Source of the DNA: Drouetiella sp036703255
GTDB taxonomy: Bacteria; Cyanobacteriota; Cyanobacteriia; Elainellales; Elainellaceae
Assembly: GCA_036703255.1 (NCBI GenBank)
Contig: DATNPL010000230.1
Location: forward strand, 1 to 64,000
DNA length: 64,000 bases
Direction: 5' to 3'
Of this stretch, positions 1-10,700 are shown one piece after another (position 1 is the stretch's first letter; the number at the start of each line of letters is the position of its first letter). The translations under genes and the position numbers were made by a program. The notes beneath the pieces are model-generated. The model was not told the DNA's origin. It did not search any database and was given only the letters and a program-made list of their open reading frames with translations.

Positions 1-1
1 A

Positions 2-145
2 GGGGACATTGGGCAGTTCTTTGAGCTGATGAGACCGTTACGGATAGATGGTGATTAACAGTATCGAGGTTCCAGTTGTCCAAGTGAATTTGTTGGGTAT
101 CTGGCAGAAAATGTCGAAGGAATTCCACGTCCTTTGAAATCCTGA
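2..145 (+). pseudogene. 3' fragments of a broken gene entering from the left edge
   Basis: An open frame enters from the left edge and stops at TAA (56-58). The same frame then stays open until TGA at 143-145. The combined peptide (GDIGQFFELMRPLRIDGD, then a stop, then QYRGSSCPSEFVGY...) reads like one protein interrupted by a nonsense codon just before an IS remnant. I do not recognise the family. It may be the upstream part of the gene whose tail lies at 468-560. Low confidence, because only about 48 codons are visible. Confidence 0.3.
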
Positions 146-466
146 AGGGGGGATATCTTGATCATGCCGTAAGATCACCAAAAGTTGGGAAGAGCCCTAT
201 GAGCTTGACATTTAATACGAAAGTCTCCAAATCGCTCTGGCAAGTCTCTCCAAGGTATTCCAGCCCGATAGCGGTAGAGCACCGCTTCGACAAACAACCG
301 ATTGTCTTTGGCTGTCACACCGACTGTTCCCTCACGTCCGGGTAGTAAGTCTTTGATCCGCTTCCACTGGTCATCTCGCAGCGCATATCGTCGGCTCATC
401 ATTCTTGCTCTACTGGATTTTTCTCTAGTCTTGCTATCTCCAGTCTATTTAATTGATGACACGCCC
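146..466 (-). mobile_element. IS5-family remnant with one recognisable end
   Basis: The remnant holds the truncated transposase. On the right it ends near 466, where the minus strand begins GGGCGTGTCATCAATTAA, a typical IS5/IS427-group terminal inverted repeat. The left end cannot be defined, because the 3' part of the element and its other terminal repeat are missing. Confidence 0.5.
175..402 (-). pseudogene. Truncated IS5-family transposase (N-terminal part)
   Basis: The 75-residue product (MMSRRYALRDDQWKRIKDLL..., then FVEAVLYRYRAGIPWRDLPERFG) is the classic N-terminal domain of IS5-family orfA proteins, the helix-turn-helix region before the DDE domain. After PERFGDF the family consensus is lost and the frame runs into unrelated residues and a stop. 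No DDE catalytic half is present on either side. Just upstream of its start, on the minus strand, lies a GGGCGTGTCATC-type end sequence typical of this IS group. It is therefore a decayed one-ended remnant that cannot move by itself. It sits between two fragments of what may be one disrupted plus-strand gene. Confidence 0.75.
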
Positions 467-467
467 T

Positions 468-560
468 AGTGTTTGGCATGGAATAGACCGTGCTCTAATT
501 GAAGACTTAGACCCTTATCCATCTGATGGTGATATGAATTTTGATCAGACGATTGAGTAA
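468..560 (+). pseudogene. C-terminal gene fragment right of the IS remnant
   Basis: A 30-codon open tail (SVWHGIDRALIEDLDPY...) starts exactly where the IS end sequence stops and ends at TAA (558-560). It has no start codon or ribosome site. It looks like the 3' end of a protein cut off by the IS insertion, possibly the same gene as the fragment at 2-145. Family unknown. Confidence 0.3.
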
Positions 561-624
561 AAATTGACATCTAAAACTTCTCAAATGACCTCTTGTAGGT
601 AGAACTTAGAGCCTCAACAAAATT

Positions 625-3600
625 TCAAACTGCTGTCCTTGTACTTCCACCGTGCTGAGTTAATCTAGGACGCAGTCTAACCTTTAATGCTCCTTTAACA
701 AAAGTATCCTCGCTAGACTTGCCTGACCAGATGTATGCTTCTCCCGGACCTAACTGGCTCATCTTTTCAGGAGTCAAATTGTCCAGAGCAGCGTTAGCTC
801 TTTGGATATGCTTAAGCCAGGCTGGCGAATTAAATCTATGTAGAATTATTTGTGACGATAATTCGATGAGAGAGGTTGGCACTGAGGGAGGATCTTGTGA
901 CGCAACCATTATGCTAGTGCCCTTGTGACGCATCTCACGGACAATCTCGATTAGACCAGCGACAAGGTCTGGACTTTCTATGTATTTGTGAGCCTCGTCA
1001 AATACGACGAGTTTGTTAAATAGCGATTCTTGATATGTCGCCTCCGAAAAAATTTGCAACATTACAACGAATAGCCCTAGCGCCTCATCTTTCTCGATGA
1101 ATTCATCGCGTAAGTCAACGATTACAAGGCGTCCAGGGCGAATGATATCTATAAGCTTTTGACTATCCTCGATATACTCAGCAGCAAACTCTAAACGAGT
1201 CTTAGCCAAATCCTTTAAGTGATCTGCTAATCCTGATTCCTCGACCGCAGTGACTAGGGATGCATAGGTCAGGTTATCCCTAAGCTTTCTCATAATTAGA
1301 TTAATTTGGCGCAGGTACATACTTTGGCTACCTACAGCACCCATTAAAAATTTCCAATGTGATGACTTTAGTTCTGAAGCAGCAAAGGTAATTGGTAGAA
1401 CTTGAATGTTTGGGTATTCAACTTTTCGCTCATCAACTTTTGACTTGGGAACGAGAATTACGACATCCTCTAAGCGCGTAGGTTTAGCATGATATCGTTC
1501 TCGCAAGGCTAAAACTTGCTCCTGTTCCGAATTCGGCTGAGCCATTGAGGTGAATTCGGGTTTATAGTCTTGTGTTGGGCTGTAGTGAAAGATGACAGTT
1601 GCAAGAGGTTTCGGCAGTACATTAATGCCGGGTGCAGGCAGACAAGCCATCTCGACGATACTTCCTAACGTGTAGCTTTTTCCTGCACCTTGAACTCCAA
1701 AAAGACTTATTGTATGGGTTTGGTTCAAATCCAGTGCAATTTTACGTCCAGATGATTCCCCCAGTATTCCGTATTGAGGGGAGTTTGTTTGTGTTCCAAG
1801 AATGATGTCGTATGGAAGCGTAGACGCCAGTGGAACTTCAAGTTGAACAGATATTTGATCTGGTACCACACGTTCCTCTTGGACGGGCACAGTGGCAGAT
1901 TCAGATAATACTTGAGATTGCTCAATGCTTGGGGAATCTGACGGAGTTTCTTCGGAAGGAGCCTCGACTGGAGATAGTACCGCATTTAATGAGTCCATTT
2001 GAGACAAAAAAACTACTGGGTTTGCGTCTTTTGTTCCTTCAGACTGTTCATTAACTTCGGCGGAGGACGATCGCTTGGATTGTGAGTAGGATTCCCACGT
2101 TACCGAATAGCTACGCTTGGGTCTAATGAAAGCAGCAGATTCTAGGCGAGGAATAGAATCTTGTTCTGAGTTGGAAGTTTTGCCAGTTGAGTCATCTGAT
2201 TCTGGTTCAGTCGTCTCATCAATTAATGCCCTAATCAAATCAATTCCAACACGATGGAATTCGATACCAAATTCTTTCTCGGGTGGCTCTGTTCCAGGTT
2301 TATCAAAATCAAAAATTAGCGCACTTCGAGTGAATTCAAGTGTATAACCTTCCTCCAAAGTGGTTAGTAAAACATCAGCTTCTTCAGCAGCTTGCTGGTC
2401 AATGAGTTCATAACGAACTGTCCTATCTAGATAAAACTTGAGCAATGTGGCAAATTGTCTGGTTAGTAGCAGACGGTCAGGGCGATCGGGACATTTCCAG
2501 TTGGGATCAAAATACTCGCGTAAGACTTCCTCACTGCGATTAATTTGCTGAACAATTTTGTCGCGTAGTTGATTATAGGCATTTAGGCTACCAACGGTAT
2601 GGCATTTCACCTCAACCAAGTTGCAGGTCACGGTACGGGAGGAAGCATTTAGCTCAAATAGTGCTAAATCTGTTCTTTGCAGCGTAACCTCGTTGCCTAC
2701 TGCTTCTGCATATTTCTTTGAAGACTGGAACAGTTCTAGGTGGGCATCTAGGGGAAGAACGATTTGATTTGATAGCGCTCCCTGATACTTTAGGAAAAGA
2801 CGAGCTAATGCCAGACCTAACACTTCAGCTTGTTGAGTAGATGAGGAAAGCAGTTTCAGCGCCAGACGGCTGGATAGCAGCCTCAGTTGTTCTAAAATCA
2901 GCGAAGTCTGCGGTCTTTCGATGCGAGAACCATAACGGTCTAGGACTTTGTAAAGTAAAGCCTCTAGCTCAGATAGCGATCGAGATGTAATCACAATCTG
3001 ATAACCGCTCCCAGTGAGCGCGCTTGGAATGTAATCTACAAGGTAGTCAGGGCGATCGCTCTTTCCACCATGATCAAAAAACTCAATTCCTAAGTTGCGA
3101 TCGATGGTAAAAACCCAATCGCTAACGCCATGAACATAGTGGATTAATTCACGTTTATCCGCATCGAGACCCAACGTAATTTGAGGGCACTGTTCAAATG
3201 CAGGAGCGTTGAGGGCAATTGTTGAAACTGCACCGGATAGAGTTTTCGGTAACGAGGCAAGTAAATCAATAAGATGGGCATCTTTGTTTGTTAGATGGGT
3301 TGCCTCACCATGCCGAGGTTGCCGTAGCCAATATGTCCCAGTCTCGTCATCATGATACTGAATATCAAAGTCCTGAATTAGTCCGTGCAGTGAAGCGACA
3401 TCAGTCGGACGTATAGCTTCCCCCGTTGAGATTGCTGCTGCTGGGAATAAGTCCAGCAGTAAGCTGAGATGAGCACGGTAGTTATCTGGAGTGCCTCGAA
3501 AATCGTCAATTGAATGGATTGACAGACTGAGTTTAGGAAAGAGGTGGTTTCCACTCGATATTGAGAAGGCATCTGCATCAAAACTGGTTGTTCCAGTTGG

Positions 3601-6096
3601 CAAAAGAAGTTGCTCCAGTGCCTCACCTACTCCGGGAGCCTCTGAATCTGAGACGAACAAACGAATGTCATAGCGAAGCTGTGAAAAGGCTTGCTGCTTT
3701 TGAAGGGACACTAATGCACTTGCTAAGACAGATGCCTGACCTGGATTGAAAAGATTAATACAAAGTGTGCGAATGTATGGGTGCTGCACCAAGTAGCGGG
3801 TGATTCGAGATGCCAGTACGCCTCCTGTAATTGACGAGCCACCAATGTTAGGCTCAGGCAGGTCAAATGCAGTACAAACTTCAGCTAGCAGTCCTCTAGG
3901 ATCTTCAACATTTGCGGGAGCATAGAGGGACCAGAAAGGGTGAATGTTGTCTACGGCTACAAAAATCCTGCCATCAGACAAAGGTAAAGTTGAAGGTACA
4001 TTGGACAAAGTAATTGTTTGAAGTAAAGCGTCTCTCACAGGGGCGGCATACTCGGTTTCCCCTTTTTTCGCCTCTAGCAGCCAACTTTGAGCCACCTGTG
4101 CCCAGCTTGTAAGCCAAAGTGCTCGTAGTGGATGAATTGGACCTATTAAAATTGCTTCCCTAACTTTGCCTCTAAAGTCTGTAAGTACGAGGTGGATGGT
4201 GTCAAGCAAAAGTACAGTGCGGAGAGCTGTGATCGCTCTTTGTTGATCTGCACCAGTGCTGCGCTCAATTTTAATTTTTAGGTCTAACAAGAGATCTTGA
4301 TATGCAGCAGCATACTCACTAGAAATATCTTTAAGGTTCAAGAAATCCGCTGCCTGAGAAATCAGCTCTTTCTCTGAGCCAAGAATTGATTTAAAATACT
4401 TGCTTCTTACTGCCAGGAAGCTTTCTACTGCTGTCAGTTTAGGTAATTCCAGAATGTCTGGAACAGGCATCTCAATCTGTCGGTTGTTAATCTGTAAGCG
4501 CCAGCTTACCGGACTGCTAGGAGATGATAGGATGCGTTGCTCGATGTGTCGAAGATGCCGCGCAACTGGAATGTGAAAGATACCATTTCGACCAAATTTC
4601 ACTTCCAATAGTTCTTGGAATGATTGACGAGTGCGTTTGTTGCTGTTACTCCAGCCAACCGATTCAAGTTTAATAGTTTCAGGGTCACGCCCCTCTAAAA
4701 TAGCTGCAAACTGTAGTTGCAGCCTTGCATACTCAAGGCTATGCTCCTGTGGAAAGGAGCGTTGAGATGCTTCTTCCTCGAAATCTCCTTCTGGTAGAAC
4801 ATAGAAAGGTTCACTTTCATTTGGGGCGAGCAAGCTGTCGTCTGACTCCTTACGGGGATCGACTACGGGAATTGGATCGTTATCTTCTGTCCAAGCAAGA
4901 ATCCGAATGAAATGCCAGCCCTCTTCCCAATCAACCTTATTCAGCTTGTCGAGTGAAACTGTACAAGCTAATTTCTTAGAACTCCAGGCTTTCGGAGTCT
5001 TAACAACCCCTACCGGAGTTCCGTCTTTCGTAAGAATTTGTACGGAAAAGTGGTGTAAGCCTTGAACTTGAGATGGATGAGGATCACAGCTAAAAGTTAC
5101 GCTAAACTTGCGGCGATCCTGGGGCAGTAGAATTTGTTGCCCGATGAGTCCCTGCAATCGTTCCTCTGATTCACTTTCGGGAACGACGGGTAAATCAATT
5201 GATATCACATCCACCAGTACTTTGTCAGTTCTGATCTCGGTTTCAAACTGCCATTTGTCGAAAGACAACCCCCAATTTGGGGCGTTGAGAACAATTTGGC
5301 GAGTCCAAGCTTGAGGATTGTCTAACCCTGACTCAATCAGGAATTGAGTCAGCCGACGTTGAAAAGTTTTATCGCTCAATCCCAATTCCGTAGCTCTGCC
5401 TCGGATCGACAAATCCGAGTAGGTGAGTTTATGGACTGATTCATGGTTTCTGGAGATGCGGTTGATGGCGATCGCCGGATCGTTAAAGAGCTTGAAATCC
5501 GGTACTAGCCCAAGTTCAAATAAGGCAGCTCCCAAGGATGTGCCATCAATGCCATTACGGATAGCAGTGAGCAAATAGCGGACTTGAGCAACCTCATCTG
5601 CCCATGCCCAACGAATTGCTGTTAAATGCTTCAGAATTGCCTGCGTATATCCTTGAAGTGCTAAAGGAACTTGCAACAGCAGTACTTCTGCTAGTCCACG
5701 ATAGATATTGCTGACATCGATTTCTTCAAATGTCGCAACGCCAAAAGAATCTTCGGCACTGGTTTGGAGATTGGGTGGTAGGAAGACAAGCAATGGTGGA
5801 CGGAGAGAACCATCAGGTAGAGGATTACGCAGTTCTACCAACTTTGTGGCGGAAACAAATAGGTCGGGATAATCGCTGCCCTGCTGCTGATCAGTCAGGA
5901 TAAAGACCTGGGTATCTACAAGACTCTCTCTCAGGCTTTGGCAAAGAGACAACATTAAATCCCAATCCAGGTCCGCAACACGCATACAGTGACCAGGAGC
6001 ACGGGAGGTCAGAGTTTTCTGAAGCTGAGGCAGTAGCCATTCTTTAAGTGCGTCAGTCAGTTCTGCTGGTTGTAATTCTCGAAAACTGGTACTCAT
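625..6096 (-). CDS. Giant HerA-like ATPase with embedded PD-(D/E)XK motif, MAD8-like
   Basis: The 1823-residue last gene of the defence operon probably powers DNA translocation or restriction. The C-terminal third carries Walker A GVQGAGKS (about residue 1472), Walker B LVVFDEAHKY (about 1700) and a following VASQDPPS motif, as in HerA/FtsK-like ATPases. Around residues 1144-1165 the pair TDLALF and LVEVK matches a PD-(D/E)XK nuclease core. The rest has no fold I recognise. Size, operon position and C-terminal ATPase fit the MADS ATP-binding protein MAD8; DptH of DNA phosphorothioate restriction is a more distant look-alike. The start is supported by AGGAG nine bases upstream of the ATG, and the gene lies 22 bp after the preceding gene. 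Function is inferred from motifs and context. Confidence 0.8.
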   Translation of the reverse strand: MSTSFRELQPAELTDALKEWLLPQLQKTLTSRAPGHCMRVADLDWDLMLSLCQSLRESLVDTQVFILTDQQQGSDYPDLFVSATKLVELRNPLPDGSLRPPLLVFLPPNLQTSAEDSFGVATFEEIDVSNIYRGLAEVLLLQVPLALQGYTQAILKHLTAIRWAWADEVAQVRYLLTAIRNGIDGTSLGAALFELGLVPDFKLFNDPAIAINRISRNHESVHKLTYSDLSIRGRATELGLSDKTFQRRLTQFLIESGLDNPQAWTRQIVLNAPNWGLSFDKWQFETEIRTDKVLVDVISIDLPVVPESESEERLQGLIGQQILLPQDRRKFSVTFSCDPHPSQVQGLHHFSVQILTKDGTPVGVVKTPKAWSSKKLACTVSLDKLNKVDWEEGWHFIRILAWTEDNDPIPVVDPRKESDDSLLAPNESEPFYVLPEGDFEEEASQRSFPQEHSLEYARLQLQFAAILEGRDPETIKLESVGWSNSNKRTRQSFQELLEVKFGRNGIFHIPVARHLRHIEQRILSSPSSPVSWRLQINNRQIEMPVPDILELPKLTAVESFLAVRSKYFKSILGSEKELISQAADFLNLKDISSEYAAAYQDLLLDLKIKIERSTGADQQRAITALRTVLLLDTIHLVLTDFRGKVREAILIGPIHPLRALWLTSWAQVAQSWLLEAKKGETEYAAPVRDALLQTITLSNVPSTLPLSDGRIFVAVDNIHPFWSLYAPANVEDPRGLLAEVCTAFDLPEPNIGGSSITGGVLASRITRYLVQHPYIRTLCINLFNPGQASVLASALVSLQKQQAFSQLRYDIRLFVSDSEAPGVGEALEQLLLPTGTTSFDADAFSISSGNHLFPKLSLSIHSIDDFRGTPDNYRAHLSLLLDLFPAAAISTGEAIRPTDVASLHGLIQDFDIQYHDDETGTYWLRQPRHGEATHLTNKDAHLIDLLASLPKTLSGAVSTIALNAPAFEQCPQITLGLDADKRELIHYVHGVSDWVFTIDRNLGIEFFDHGGKSDRPDYLVDYIPSALTGSGYQIVITSRSLSELEALLYKVLDRYGSRIERPQTSLILEQLRLLSSRLALKLLSSSTQQAEVLGLALARLFLKYQGALSNQIVLPLDAHLELFQSSKKYAEAVGNEVTLQRTDLALFELNASSRTVTCNLVEVKCHTVGSLNAYNQLRDKIVQQINRSEEVLREYFDPNWKCPDRPDRLLLTRQFATLLKFYLDRTVRYELIDQQAAEEADVLLTTLEEGYTLEFTRSALIFDFDKPGTEPPEKEFGIEFHRVGIDLIRALIDETTEPESDDSTGKTSNSEQDSIPRLESAAFIRPKRSYSVTWESYSQSKRSSSAEVNEQSEGTKDANPVVFLSQMDSLNAVLSPVEAPSEETPSDSPSIEQSQVLSESATVPVQEERVVPDQISVQLEVPLASTLPYDIILGTQTNSPQYGILGESSGRKIALDLNQTHTISLFGVQGAGKSYTLGSIVEMACLPAPGINVLPKPLATVIFHYSPTQDYKPEFTSMAQPNSEQEQVLALRERYHAKPTRLEDVVILVPKSKVDERKVEYPNIQVLPITFAASELKSSHWKFLMGAVGSQSMYLRQINLIMRKLRDNLTYASLVTAVEESGLADHLKDLAKTRLEFAAEYIEDSQKLIDIIRPGRLVIVDLRDEFIEKDEALGLFVVMLQIFSEATYQESLFNKLVVFDEAHKYIESPDLVAGLIEIVREMRHKGTSIMVASQDPPSVPTSLIELSSQIILHRFNSPAWLKHIQRANAALDNLTPEKMSQLGPGEAYIWSGKSSEDTFVKGALKVRLRPRLTQHGGSTRTAV

Positions 6097-6118
6097 GAGC
6101 TTGCTCTCCTGTTGTGCG

Positions 6119-7783
6119 CTATCGCCGTGCGTCTTGGGTAATGGTGTAACGCGGAGTTACAGTCTGAGTTATGTAGGCATCGGATAAGTCCTGGAAAAAG
6201 CCAATTTCCCGCAGTCGAGTCTTGAAGGTATTGACGTTTTGTCGTAGAGCTTGGCGATCGAGAATACTTGCTTGTTGAAACCCGTCGTAGGAAGGCAGTT
6301 GATCAATGTAAATTCCATAACGCTCCCTAAGGAACTGGAGTAGTTCTTCAATCCGAACTTCACGGGTTTTGAACGATGTTCCCTGAGGCGTCAGAACTGC
6401 AATCTGCAAGAGAACTTCTAGCAAGCGACTGCCCATTGAAAAATAGCGTGGACTGCCTTTAGCACGAGCCTGGGCAAGTAAACCGGTATCGCTATTCTTC
6501 ATCAAGAACGAATCTAAGCATTTGGTAACCCGCTCTCGATGAAACTTGCTTCGCAGTGCTATCAAGATTTCGATATAGGTCTCAAAAGCGTCGAGTCCCA
6601 TATCTAAAACCCGCTGCACCTCTGGATCAACATCTTGAGTTTTGCCAGATTTGCTTTCTTCAACCAAGCTCGCCAGCCTAGCCTTAAAGTAAGCGTCTCG
6701 ATCGAGTGCTTGTTTAGGTCCTAGAAATTCAAGAACCTGCCCAACGGAGAAAGAACCGGCACTGGGCAATGCTTGTTTACCTAATTTACTGGTTAGGTAG
6801 TCAACGAACTCATCCAGCTTTTTGGTGATGAACTGTGCCTCGATGTATTTGGGAATACGGCGGTAGTGGCTGTCAGCACTACGATACGCTAGAGCCGTCA
6901 TATGGGAATTATTGGGATCTCCCATATCCACGACTAAGCCGATTCGGTGCGGGCAGTTTCCATGTGGTGATGTTTGATCATCAGGATCAACAGGGCACTT
7001 AGTACAGATCGGGTCATCACTACGTTGATGAACTAACGAGGGAAGAAGTTTAAGCAGGCGTAAATGGTAAAGCGCTAAATGAAATGACAATAGGGTTTTG
7101 AGGTAATCCACTAGGACAGAACGGGGGATGTGTTTTTCGTATACCAGGAGGCGGCGAATATCATCAGCGAGAAAATCAGCTTGCCCAATGCAGAGAGGAG
7201 AAAACCGATTGGGAGCTTTGGAGTCGCGCATGTCGCCCGTTACTTGTTGATCAAGCCGTAACAGTGCCTGCGTTTCGACATCAACAGCAACTTGCGGATT
7301 ATAGCGATCGGTATTTAGGTCAATGCCCAGGAAGAAGAACCGTTTGAGGGCATCTCGCACGGTCTGTCCGCGCCCCCGGCGCGCATAGTAGAGCATCCAG
7401 TAAAGCTGATCGGCTGCTCCATAATCGCGAGTATGTCTAGCATTGCGGAATTTATAGGTGTTGCCATGCAAGGGTCGTGGGGCAGCGATCGCCTGATTTG
7501 GTTTCCCTCGATTCACTAAATCCATCAGATCAGTTTCAATCCACTTTCGGACAACGTCCGGGTATTGGGTAAACCCCGAAAACCATTCAGGGTGTTCAAG
7601 AAACTCTTTGGTGAATTCTTCCAACGACAGTTCCGACTTGCGGGGCGGTCGGCGGCTGTTGTGACCATCAAAGCGAAGACGCGGAAACAAAAGCGTCAAG
7701 ACCCGGTCAATCTCGATGTGGGTATGGTCTACATAGGTGACTTTGGGTAAGCGAAATTCTTTGTCTCGTCCTTGAATTGCCAT
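6119..7783 (-). CDS. Defence operon protein of unknown fold, MAD7-like
   Basis: This 554-residue protein matches no fold I can name. It contains a cysteine/histidine cluster near residue 265 (CTKCP, later CPH), suggesting a metal site, followed by VVDMGDPNNS. The rest is mostly helical and charged, with a basic N-terminus (FRLPKVTY...). Its ATG shares one base with the stop of the kinase gene (TAATG), so translation is coupled, and the HerA-like ATPase follows 22 bp later. Position between the NERD/kinase protein and the giant ATPase is what is expected of MAD7 in MADS. That assignment rests on order and size, not on recognised residues. Confidence 0.65.
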   Translation of the reverse strand: MAIQGRDKEFRLPKVTYVDHTHIEIDRVLTLLFPRLRFDGHNSRRPPRKSELSLEEFTKEFLEHPEWFSGFTQYPDVVRKWIETDLMDLVNRGKPNQAIAAPRPLHGNTYKFRNARHTRDYGAADQLYWMLYYARRGRGQTVRDALKRFFFLGIDLNTDRYNPQVAVDVETQALLRLDQQVTGDMRDSKAPNRFSPLCIGQADFLADDIRRLLVYEKHIPRSVLVDYLKTLLSFHLALYHLRLLKLLPSLVHQRSDDPICTKCPVDPDDQTSPHGNCPHRIGLVVDMGDPNNSHMTALAYRSADSHYRRIPKYIEAQFITKKLDEFVDYLTSKLGKQALPSAGSFSVGQVLEFLGPKQALDRDAYFKARLASLVEESKSGKTQDVDPEVQRVLDMGLDAFETYIEILIALRSKFHRERVTKCLDSFLMKNSDTGLLAQARAKGSPRYFSMGSRLLEVLLQIAVLTPQGTSFKTREVRIEELLQFLRERYGIYIDQLPSYDGFQQASILDRQALRQNVNTFKTRLREIGFFQDLSDAYITQTVTPRYTITQDARR

Positions 7784-10700
7784 TACTGGTCGCCTCCCGT
7801 GCTATTCAGATCGCTAGGTGTTGGAGGTGAATTAGAACTCGCCCCCGAACTAGACTGAATTTTCTCCATCAAAAGCTTGCCGTCTGTTTCCCGTTTAATT
7901 CGGTAGAACTCGAACTCGTTCTCCGTCAGTAAAACTTCCTGGTAAGGAGCAGAAGACAGGACATTCTTAAACATTACGAGACTTTGATAGAGTCCCTGTT
8001 GCTCCTCGCAGCTGGGGCGATAGCCATTCTTCAAACGGGTCAACATCTCATAAACATCCAGGTTCAAAACGAGATTTGCCTGTTGCCCTGTACTAGAGGA
8101 GTACTGAAGAATCAGGGTTTGGGGTAGATATTCAATAAAGCGAGAGTTGATGATAGAACGTAGAAGAGAAAAGGCACTGGCAGGAAATAGGCGATAGCTA
8201 CGGACGGTCGCCTTTTCAACTTGGCGAACGCGCAAAGCCAATTGATCACCCAGTCGGGTTGGATTCTTTAAGCCCTCTCCACGGTTGATCGCAGTAAGCA
8301 AGGAGGGGACTTCGGTAGCTAAATCTTTTGTGCCGATGATCAGTTCCTGAAAGCGATCGGCACTCAGATAAGGCAACATTTGCCGCCAATCGCTATCTCG
8401 GCGCTCAAAATAATGGCGACGGCGGAGCGTAGCAACATATTGACGGTAAGATTCCACGCGCTGAGAGCTGTTGCCTTCTGAGTAATCTCGTGGCAACTGA
8501 TCAAACACTCTTTGGAGCAAGTCATCGTCGTAGTGCCCTCGCTCTGGAAAGGCGAAGCGTGCCATTTCTCGATCATTCGGCTGTAGGAAGGCAAAGCTAC
8601 GGTCGAGTTCTGGGCTGCCTGTTTCGCCAACATCTACTTGTCGAAGGAGGGAAACTAGGCGATCGGTTGATCCTTCGGAGCCGCCCAACCACGAGTTGAA
8701 GTAGAAGCCGTCGAGAATTTTCTGAATTGCGTCTGGATTGCCAGCCCGGTACAGTTCATGAACACTGTCACAATCACGAGTTCCTACCAGCATGAATGCC
8801 AGTGCCGATCGCAAGTCACGTAAGGTGATATGGAGCCGTCCACGCAGATGGGTGAGGGTGTATAGCTGTTTTAAGCGTTCGATAACTTTTGGTCCCGCCG
8901 TTGCATCCATCAAAGTACTAGCGTTGTGATGGATATAGCACTCCTGTTTGAGGTCGCAGCTTTGGCAGGCTTGCCAGAAGCGTTCCTCAGTCATGCGACG
9001 GGCAAGACGACCAAAGATTGATGCATCCGTGAAGGGTGGATTCGTGATGATGGCATCGATCGCCCCAGATGCCATTGTTCCACTGCCACAGAAGGGAGCG
9101 GCAACAACTGAGCGCAGATTGAGGTTGACAACAGCGACACTGTTTACAGGGTCGCCTCCTTGCAGCCCACCTCGAACGATCGCCATCAAGCGGGAAAATT
9201 GGGTTTCGTGGTCGGTTAGAAAGTCAATTAAACGACCTTCGTTAATAGCAATGAGTCGAGTTTGGTCGGTTGCCCAGGTGATTTCATTGCCCTGGAAGGG
9301 GCTAAAGAAATCAGATAGCACCGCATCGTTGACACGATCGCCCTCATCCTGGCTACCGTCGTAATTGGTGACAAAGGTACGTCCGTTTAACTGGAAGGTT
9401 GCACCATTTTGCCCACGATCAATTTGAGCAGACTGGCGTTCAGCGTGTTTCTCGAGCTGTTGAATAAAGGCGGTCTTGCCGTCCCCGGCGTTTCCGGAAA
9501 TAATGACTAGGCGAAATTCCCCGCTCAGAACGGCGGTCATGAGCTGCACGTCTAGCAGTGTGGGAATGTAGAGGGCTTCCCCAATCGCGTCTAATCCCCG
9601 TGTGCCAGCATTCGTTTTTTGGCTCTGGCTATAGATAGTCAGTAAATGGCTGACAAAGGGATTGAAGTTGGGTTTGTCGGAGGGAATGCCATCGGGCAGA
9701 GGCAGCAGAGGATCAGCGGAACCTGCTTGAATGAGTGTTTTTGGAGCATGCAGAGCCTTGATGTCGTTGAGTGCTCGCAGCAGAGCTTCAGCCGAGGAGA
9801 AGCGATCGGCTCTGGCAGGAGTAATCATCTTTTGCATTAGATCGACCAATTCGATGCTGAGATCTTCACAGCCCTGAAACTGGCGAGGATCGAGGGCTTG
9901 CTTGCGTTTTGGGGGTTCTAGCTCTTGGAAGGGGTACTGTCCGGTAACGCATTGGTAGAAAGTAATTCCAAGCGCATAGAGATCCCGGTCAATTTTGTCG
10001 GTCTCAGTTAGCTCAAAGCTGAAGTTGAGATCGGGCGGGAAATAGCGACGTGTGCCACCAATGCCAAGCTCATCCTCCAGGTCGGATTCTGCCACGTTGA
10101 AGTCAATAATCCGCACCCCCTCATCCGTCCAGAGTAAATTAGAGGGCTTGATGTCTTGGTGATAAACCTTCTCGTTGTGAATATGGACTAATCCCAGAGC
10201 CGTTTGACGGACGATGGTTAGCGCATCTTCGAGCGGAATGGTTTCTTTGTCCAATCGCTCTTCAATGTTTTGCCCTCGGAGAAAGTCAAAGACGATATAG
10301 GGAGTGTCGTCTGGTAGCTTGCCTGCTCCAGTAACCGGAACGACGTTGGGGTGGGGAGACAATTTGCGGAGCGTAGCATACTCTCGTCTAAGCCGTTCGT
10401 GAGCTGAAATTTTGTCATAGAGAATCAGCTTGATGACCTGGTCGCAATTGGCGTAGAAGTCAAACACTTGGTAGGCAACCCCAAAGCGTCCTTGTCCCAG
10501 GTATGCCTGCACTCGAAATCGTCCGTCCAGCTCATGTTCCTTCGGCAGATTCTTGAGATCTAACACGGGAGTTTCGGCTTCAGCAGCAACTTGAGCAGGA
10601 GTGGGAGCGGCAGAAGTAATTATCTGAGACAGCTCATGTAAGGCAACGGCAGCACTGGGAAAACGGTCTTCAGGGTCGATCGCGCAGAATTTTTGCAGCC

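Noticed and set aside
3729..3740. ACAGATGCCTGA match to the repeat near the candidate transposon end
   Set aside because: A single 12-bp match inside the coding sequence of the giant ATPase, without flanking repeats, is compatible with chance.
8948..9364. 138-codon plus-strand frame
   Set aside because: Lies opposite the well-supported NERD/kinase gene, has no ribosome site or recognisable family, and is explained as an antisense shadow.
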